A DNA stretch of 64,000 bases from Ceriagrion tenellum (taxonomy: Eukaryota; Arthropoda; Insecta; Odonata; Coenagrionidae), in NCBI GenBank assembly GCA_963169105.1, contig OY720639.1:94190559-94254558 (forward strand). The letters run 5' to 3'. This document shows positions 58,700 to 64,000 of this stretch, in pieces. The notes below the pieces were generated by a model, which did not search any database, was not told where the DNA came from, and saw only the letters and a program-made list of their open reading frames with translations. Both the position numbers and the translations under genes were made by a program. The number at the start of each line of letters is the position of its first letter. The first letter of the stretch is position 1.

Positions 58700-58848
58700 A
58701 GTTCCACTATATTTAAATGCTGCCTATCGGTTTCGGCGTCGATATTGTCATTTTTAAGACAGTCAATTGGCTGTTGTTTGCCTTGATAATGATGCTATAG
58801 ACGTCAAAACTGGTAGACAGCATTAAAATGTAGTGGAATCATACTTTA
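58700..58848. mobile_element. Palindromic hammerhead-like element
   Basis: Arms GTTCCACTATATTTAAATGCTG...and complement CAGCATTAAAATGTAGTGGAA... enclose two opposed hammerhead relics. The left minus-strand one keeps GCCGAAACCGATAGGCAGC (58719-58737 region). The right plus-strand one is 58779-58819. Confidence 0.7.
58779..58819 (+). ncRNA. Hammerhead-like motif, U3/A8 coupled change and G12 to A
   Basis: TTGATAA 58783-58789, T, stem II GATG-CTATAGA-CGTC (4 bp with one U-G), AAAAC, TG, GTA ending at 58815, then GACA. Positions 3 and 8 are U and A as in the 46-kb class, but the GAAA box has lost its G. Confidence 0.55.
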
Positions 58849-58984
58849 TTTTAATTTATAGTTATTCTTTCGCGTCGTTCCATAACGTAACGCCACAATA
58901 ATTTATTTGAATTTTCTAAAGGTTTTTCACTTGGAACGTAGAGCACAGTAATACTTAGTAAGGTAAAAGATAGTATCAAGGTGT

Positions 58985-59310
58985 AGATGCACAAATACGA
59001 CAATCATTTGACTCCAACGGGATCCAAACCCGGATCGTACGACCGCCGGTCAGTTTGGCATGCTAGTTACTTTACCAAGTTTTGTAAAGTCTAGGTAAAG
59101 TCTCAAGGTGGTATACGCGATCTAGATGTTCACGCATGTAGCAAATTTTGTGGCTCAGGAGTTCGTCAGAGAGCATCACACGACTCAATGACAATTTGCC
59201 ACGAACTGACCTGACTTGGAGTTAATGGCTGGGGTCCTCCCATCCTCTCCAAGCAAATAAGAGATCCAGGTTTGAATCATAGCCGATTCAAATGATTTTC
59301 CATTTGAATT
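58985..59310. mobile_element. Second divergent pair of SINE-like units
   Basis: Left, minus strand (58985-59095): B box GGGTTTGGATCCC and body GTCAAATGATTGTCG. Right, plus strand (59210-59310): AGGTTTGAATCAT then AGCCGATTCAAATGATTTTCC. Heads face inward and tails outward. Confidence 0.6.
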
Positions 59311-60574
59311 CTAACGTTCATGTTATAGTTCCTCAAACTTAGCTGGTTCTGGGACTGGGAGTGGGCGTCATTTCTCTCGGACTAAAACGCACTAAAAAGC
59401 TTTTGATACTCATTACATTGAAATTCTCTTATGGCTGTAAATGAAGGGAGAGTGCTTTGGAATAAACATCAAAGGCATAACAGATGGCTTTAAAGATTGA
59501 CTTGATCAGGAGATGAAAAGTATATGCATGAAAGTTTTAGCGGTGGGAATCATGGGATAAATATATTTCTCATTTGAGTTTACTCAGCGGTTAATTTGAA
59601 TAAATGCTCATCCACGTAAAAACATTTTTGTTCTTTTGATAGCACATCAAATATAAATATAAGATAAACATCAAATTTTGTTCAACTTCAAGCCAAATAT
59701 AATTTTTAAAGCTGCTAAAGCTCTTCGAAAATGTATTTATATTTAGTGCACTAGAAGTTAATTATGTAATGGACCCTTTATACTGGTCACTATAAGCTAA
59801 TCTCTCCTATATGAGCTGGAAAAGGGCTTACGGATAACTTACGCAACATCTGTCCGTTTATTCAAACAAACACCTTAAAAAATTGCCAAGTTAATGATAA
59901 ATTTATAATTTCTATTCCATACAAGTTTTTTATGGCCGGGGAAATTACCAATGAAAACTTCTCACCACAATTACTCAGCTTGATGGATTTTGGGCGAGAT
60001 GACGAAGCGATTCATAATATGCTGGTAGGAAAAGAGAATATGAAATAGGACAACATTCGAAACTCATCTCACTCAAAGAATTCGGTTTTAAACATTTTAA
60101 TACATGATAATGCTGATTTTGGTAATCTTACTGCAAAGCTTTGCACTGTAAGCTAAGATGTTCATGGGAAAAACGCAATGAATCTGTTTTAATGTTTAGC
60201 GCGGTGAAAAGAGTTACATGGACTTTTGTGGCAAGGCATTTTTTATGCTACTAAAATGGATCTGGAAACAATAGACGAAAAGATAGGCGACACTACCTTT
60301 ATATCCACATTTTTTGGAAATTTCTAAACCTATTTTTACAGGCATGACTAGGCTAAGAATTCGGAAGGCGATAATTCAAGGGCAATTATAACGCTACCTA
60401 GCCTAATAATCATTTTAAAAATTGCTACATAAAACGATAGATTTCGTTATAATATTTACGCATAGAAGTGATCCACAAGTCTTGATGAAATTTATTATTT
60501 AATTGCGGTACGGACAACTACACGGAAAAATACCGATCATAACTTCTCTTATTATAACTAAAATCCTAGCAAAC
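59311..60574. other. Unassigned intergenic DNA
   Basis: Nothing recognised. Confidence 0.4.
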
Positions 60575-61212
60575 GGAAGTGAGAAGGTGTATGCAGAAGC
60601 CTCCCTGTGAGGAGAGAAATTAGAGCAAGTGGATTCCTTCACCTAACTTATAATTACCGTCACGTGGGACGGAAGAAGCACAACTGATATCAAGTGGAGA
60701 GTGGAGAGAGCTAAGAAGGCGTTCATGAAAATAGACAACTGCTCTGCTCGAAGAAGATACGACTACAAACCAGAAAACAGTACGTGAAAACATTCGTGAA
60801 AGTTGTACAACTATACGGATCGGAAGCATAGATTATTGGAAAAGGTGACCAGAAAAGACTAGAAGCCTACGAGTTCTGGTGATGAAGGATGATTATGAAT
60901 ATGAAATAGACGGAAAAAATAGGAAATGATGAAACATACAGAAGAGTAGAAGAGGAAAGGGCCATATGGAACAACATGGAGAAAAGAAGAACCAGATGGA
61001 TTGGACTCACCCTGAGACACAATGGGTTAGTGAAGAACATAATTGAAGTTAAAATAGAGGGACAAGTCTCAAAGGAAGACCAAGAAATAAGTTCATGGAC
61101 CAAATATAGAGAAAAGTACATTGGAAGAGATACATACCAGGAAGAAAGAGAACTAACATTAGATAGGGAAGGATGGGGGGCTGTAGTCGACCAATCTTAG
61201 GATTGAACAACC
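60575..61212 (+). mobile_element. LINE family A, sense-strand copy
   Basis: Frame-shifted translation reads LEQVDSFTYL (palm to thumb link), LYGSEA, KRLEAYEFW, then an open frame 60976-61197 with MEKRRTRWIGLTLRHNG, IIEVKIEGQVSKED and a WGAVVDQS end. The block order is that of insect LINE RT tails: 'DSFTYLG...YGSETW...LEAFEMWCWRRM...RRxxWIGHxLRHxG...IEGKIEGxxxRGRPR'. The RGRPR part is altered. It ends in CAATCTTAGGATTGAAC, the complement of the start of the minus-strand copies. Confidence 0.85.
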
Positions 61213-61620
61213 ATTGAAAATGAACTTTACTTACACCAATTATGTAGTTAACTCAGTTGGTGGGCAGGGATATTTTTTTGAAACTTTTATAGGATTCTAA
61301 ATCACACCCGCATAAATAAACCGGGTAATATGTGGTATAAAAATATATTACTTCATCTGCGAATTAAGGCACATAATTGCCATAAAATTCAAGCAAAATA
61401 AAAATTCATCAATCTGAGTCGGGTATCAACGGTAATAAATAAATTACTTTTGCAACACCCTACTCCTATTTACTATTCGTAACCCGACCGGATTCAAGGA
61501 TACAGCGTCACTGTTAAAGGTGCATGGATTTTAATTAACGTAAGATAATATCGCTAAGCTATCTATTTATCTAATAATTAATTACACAAATATTCCACAG
61601 GGTACTATAATAAGCATTTG
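61213..61620. other. Unassigned intergenic DNA
   Basis: Nothing recognised. Confidence 0.4.
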
Positions 61621-61624
61621 AATT

Positions 61625-62000
61625 TACTGTGTCAACTTTGAATGGATTTCCAATCATTGCACTGACAAATGATTTGGTATAAATTCACTCGCACGGGTGC
61701 GCATGCATCAAGGCTTGAAATTGGCCATGAAAAAATCATTTCACTTGACCGGGATTCAAACCCGGATCTTCAGACAGTTGTGCTAGCCTTCAAAGCACGA
61801 CCTTCGTCTCGAGTGCTACAATGTCGACTCGAGGCGCGAAAATCTAGTTCGCATAAATCCCCTTCGAAATTCATCTTGAAGGAAGATGGCTTGGAGATGT
61901 AACTGGTTAACGCACCTAACCGGCAATGGGGAGATCTGAGTTCGAATCCCAGTCAATTCAAATGATTTTTCATGGCAAATTTCCACCCTTGGAGAACTTT
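61625..62000. mobile_element. Third divergent pair of SINE-like units
   Basis: Left, minus strand (61625-61830): B box CCGGGTTTGAATCCCGG, body GTCAAGTGAAATGATTTTTTC, and tail GCACCCGTGCGAGTG...CAATGATTGGAAA. Right, plus strand (61885-62000): A-box-like TAACTGGTTAACGCACC, perfect B box GAGTTCGAATCCC, body AGTCAATTCAAATGATTTTT. Heads face inward across about 55 bp. The acceptor stems do not close, so neither is called a tRNA gene. Confidence 0.7.
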
Positions 62001-62249
62001 GAATGGGTTAAAATGCCAGAGAGAGATGAAGGAATCGATGGTAAGAGACGTAGGAATTTCGTCCAATAGGATGGAATGATTACCACGCAATAGGATTTCT
62101 AGTTCTTTATTATTTATCACAGAGGAAAATACTAGATTAGGGCAATAACTGACACTAATGTTTTGATAGCGGGGATAAAAAATGTTTATATTGTAATTTC
62201 AAGCCAAGCGGATTAAAATGATATAGACAGAACTCTAACGTATCGCCCT

Positions 62250-63010
62250 AAAACGTCAACAAAATCAATTCGAGGCCATTCCAATCCCATTCCCTTCGAC
62301 GTTCCATTGAACACAGAAAAAGCCAGCTTTTAACCGACGAGAAATTAAGTTCCCACCTACGAAAGGAAATGTTCGGCGGGGGTGGAGGGGTTGGCGAGCG
62401 GTGGGAGGAGGGTCTGGAGAGAGGGAACGCCAACAGAGAAAACCCCTTTAATGCGAGTCATAATTCATTTAAGTATTATTCCGAAAAAATACGGGATTAA
62501 CGAACTCTCCTCCCCCTCCCCCCCCCCCGGCTCCGGGAGTTTTATGGAAAGTGACCCTTTTAAAAGACACAACAAATGCTCTTAAATATTCAATCCCATC
62601 TGCCGTAAAGATGGGAGTGAACGGGTTAGGGTATATGGGGAGGAGGGTAGGAAACGTTTGGAGGGGTTGCTGCGGAGAGTGGGATTTAAGCGAGAGATGG
62701 AAGAGGGAGGAACGGAGAAGATCTCCGGAGTTTGTTGGAATACGAAGCAGGAGAGAGGGAGAGAAAGGTTTGAGAATGAGGGCAAGCAGAGTGAAAGAGA
62801 GAAAGATACTCTATACACGATGCTGCACAGCCTTCCTCTGCCACTCCTCTCTCTCTCTCTGACCCGCCCACCGTCTCTTCATTAAGCCTTTCCAAATCCA
62901 CCCCACACGATTTAAAATTTCACCTCCGTTAGTTTTTCCCGAGGTTTTCCCAATTCTATAGTGAGAGGAGGACGGGATGGGTGGGGTGGAGGAAAGTGAA
63001 AAGAGAGGGA
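62250..63010. other. GC-rich, strand-asymmetric island with the second 120-bp repeat
   Basis: Purine-rich 62370-62440 and 62615-62800, pyrimidine-rich 62500-62530 and 62830-62880. Frames of 60-103 codons on both strands are low complexity. Confidence 0.4.
62476..62605. repeat. Conserved 120-bp repeat, copy 2
   Basis: Matches 55651-55775, with an added CT/C-rich insert (62508-62532) inside the shared block. Confidence 0.75.
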
Positions 63011-64000
63011 GTAAGTGGGTCTGAAGCCGGAGTTAAGATCAGTTGGGAACTTTGTCTCCAGATCTGGAGACTTTTTACAAATCTTGGGTTATAAAATTTA
63101 AATTTTATTGCCGACCGACAAATATGACTGCCTTTCAAGAAAATATGTTTACTTAACGGCGAAACAAGTCACTTTTTAATACAGTTGCTTTTAAGCTAGT
63201 GCTGATTTTTTGTTCACCTTGCTACTGTTGTCAGACGAACTTCGCGAAATATAAATAACTTTCTATAAAAAGCCTTTCCTCTAAAGACGTAGATTGATAA
63301 TCAACATCTTTTCTTGTACATAAACAGCCTGTGCGTCAACAATACAATTTGATTGAATAAAACGTTGGCACCTTAGAGCCAAGGTAGATTTGGGCAAAAA
63401 CCTCTCTTTACCCACCTTGCCTTAGAGCGTGTATAAAGAAGAGGTCGCGTGGACCAGGGTTGGTAAAGGGCCTCTTCACTCACACTGCGCGTCGGCTATC
63501 CTTTCAATGTATTGCGAGTATCGCAAGAGAAAGCTGGTACATGTAACGTCAGACATAGTAAACAACTAATGTTTATACGCTTGAGCCTGGTGAATAAGTA
63601 TTATTAATCATAAATGCCATAAAAAATTAAGGTGGCACCGTATTTGGCTACCATGAAGGAATCCTCACTTTCTGTCCACACTAATGACACAGTGAGAATA
63701 ATTGGGAGAGGAAATCCTATTTCTAAACACTTTCAGCTGATTTAAAGAAAAATTGAACCTTTCGGGGGTCCTAAAATGTTTATGAGCATCAGTTTAAAAT
63801 GTCTGTATGCTTGCATTACACTATGTTGCTAAAAAAAAAGAAAAAAATGAAAGAATCAATGGAATGCTAATTGGAAGGGCATATCTTTCAATAATCACGA
63901 GAAAAATAATCTATTCACTAACGCACTTGCCATTTTTTAGGGCTGTATTTCGATGAAATGAAGATAAAACTAGTTATTTATGTACAGGCTATATATTTTA
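63011..64000. other. Unassigned intergenic DNA
   Basis: Nothing recognised to the end of the window. Confidence 0.4.

Noticed and set aside
61745..61830. Possible true tRNA gene around a perfect B box
   Set aside because: No acceptor stem closure, and a SINE-type tail shared with other copies follows.

Overview
The window looks like non-coding DNA from a large, repeat-rich arthropod genome, probably an insect. The evidence is an AT-rich background with long gene-poor stretches, several unrelated non-LTR retrotransposon tails, tRNA-derived SINE-like units, a degenerate hAT transposase end, a TA-flanked fold-back MITE, and long (AT)n and (GA)n tracts. I found no host protein-coding gene that I can defend. 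Open frames longer than about 100 codons lie in purine/pyrimidine-skewed low-complexity DNA, in microsatellite, or in LINE remnants. There is no rRNA, CRISPR array or bacterial-type operon. The species cannot be fixed from sequence alone.

The most interesting content is a scattered population of short hammerhead-ribozyme (HHR) motifs. About twenty sites carry all or part of the type I hammerhead core: CUGANGA, a 3-5 bp stem II hairpin, GAAA, a 2-3 bp stem III, then NUH. Six have an uninterrupted canonical core (minus 12969-13006, plus 22766-22808, plus 25538-25579, minus 33385-33424, minus 51356-51393, minus 57266-57306). One more (minus 34780-34817) has the core but no stem III loop. Another class has changed core positions 3 and 8 together (C-G to U-A; best copy plus 46188-46226). 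Nearly all lie in palindromic elements with a left minus-strand motif and a right plus-strand motif. Two of these elements have clear flanking target-site duplications (9 bp at 46 kb, inserted inside a LINE; 12 bp with one mismatch at 13 kb), and a third type has 8 bp. A roughly 20-nt motif (TTCAGGCTTCACTTCGTGG and variants) recurs 11 times, ten of them at or beside these elements. The pattern fits non-autonomous Penelope-like or retrozyme-like elements in an inverted-repeat format. No Penelope reverse transcriptase is visible in the window.

Layout: 0-12 kb is mostly unassigned sequence with a MITE (3.1-3.55 kb) and a pogo/Tigger-like element (4.3-4.6 kb). From 12 to 18.4 kb there is a LINE tail, then two tandem segmental arrays (unit about 963 bp, then units of about 500-800 bp) carrying nested HHR elements and GA-rich tracts. 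From 19 to 26.6 kb there are LINE and SINE remnants, two HHR elements and a CpG-rich island. From 28 to 33.3 kb is a nest of two alternating LINE families plus a third LINE. From 33.3 to 40.2 kb are HHR fold-backs, LINE fragments, a very long AT tract and a tRNA-like unit enclosed by an inverted repeat. From 41 to 48.5 kb are a hAT remnant, a tRNA-Asp-like pseudogene, a LINE interrupted by an HHR element, and GC-rich islands. From 51 to 62.6 kb are further HHR elements, SINE-like pairs that all diverge from one another, and LINE copies on the plus strand. The rest shows nothing I can name.
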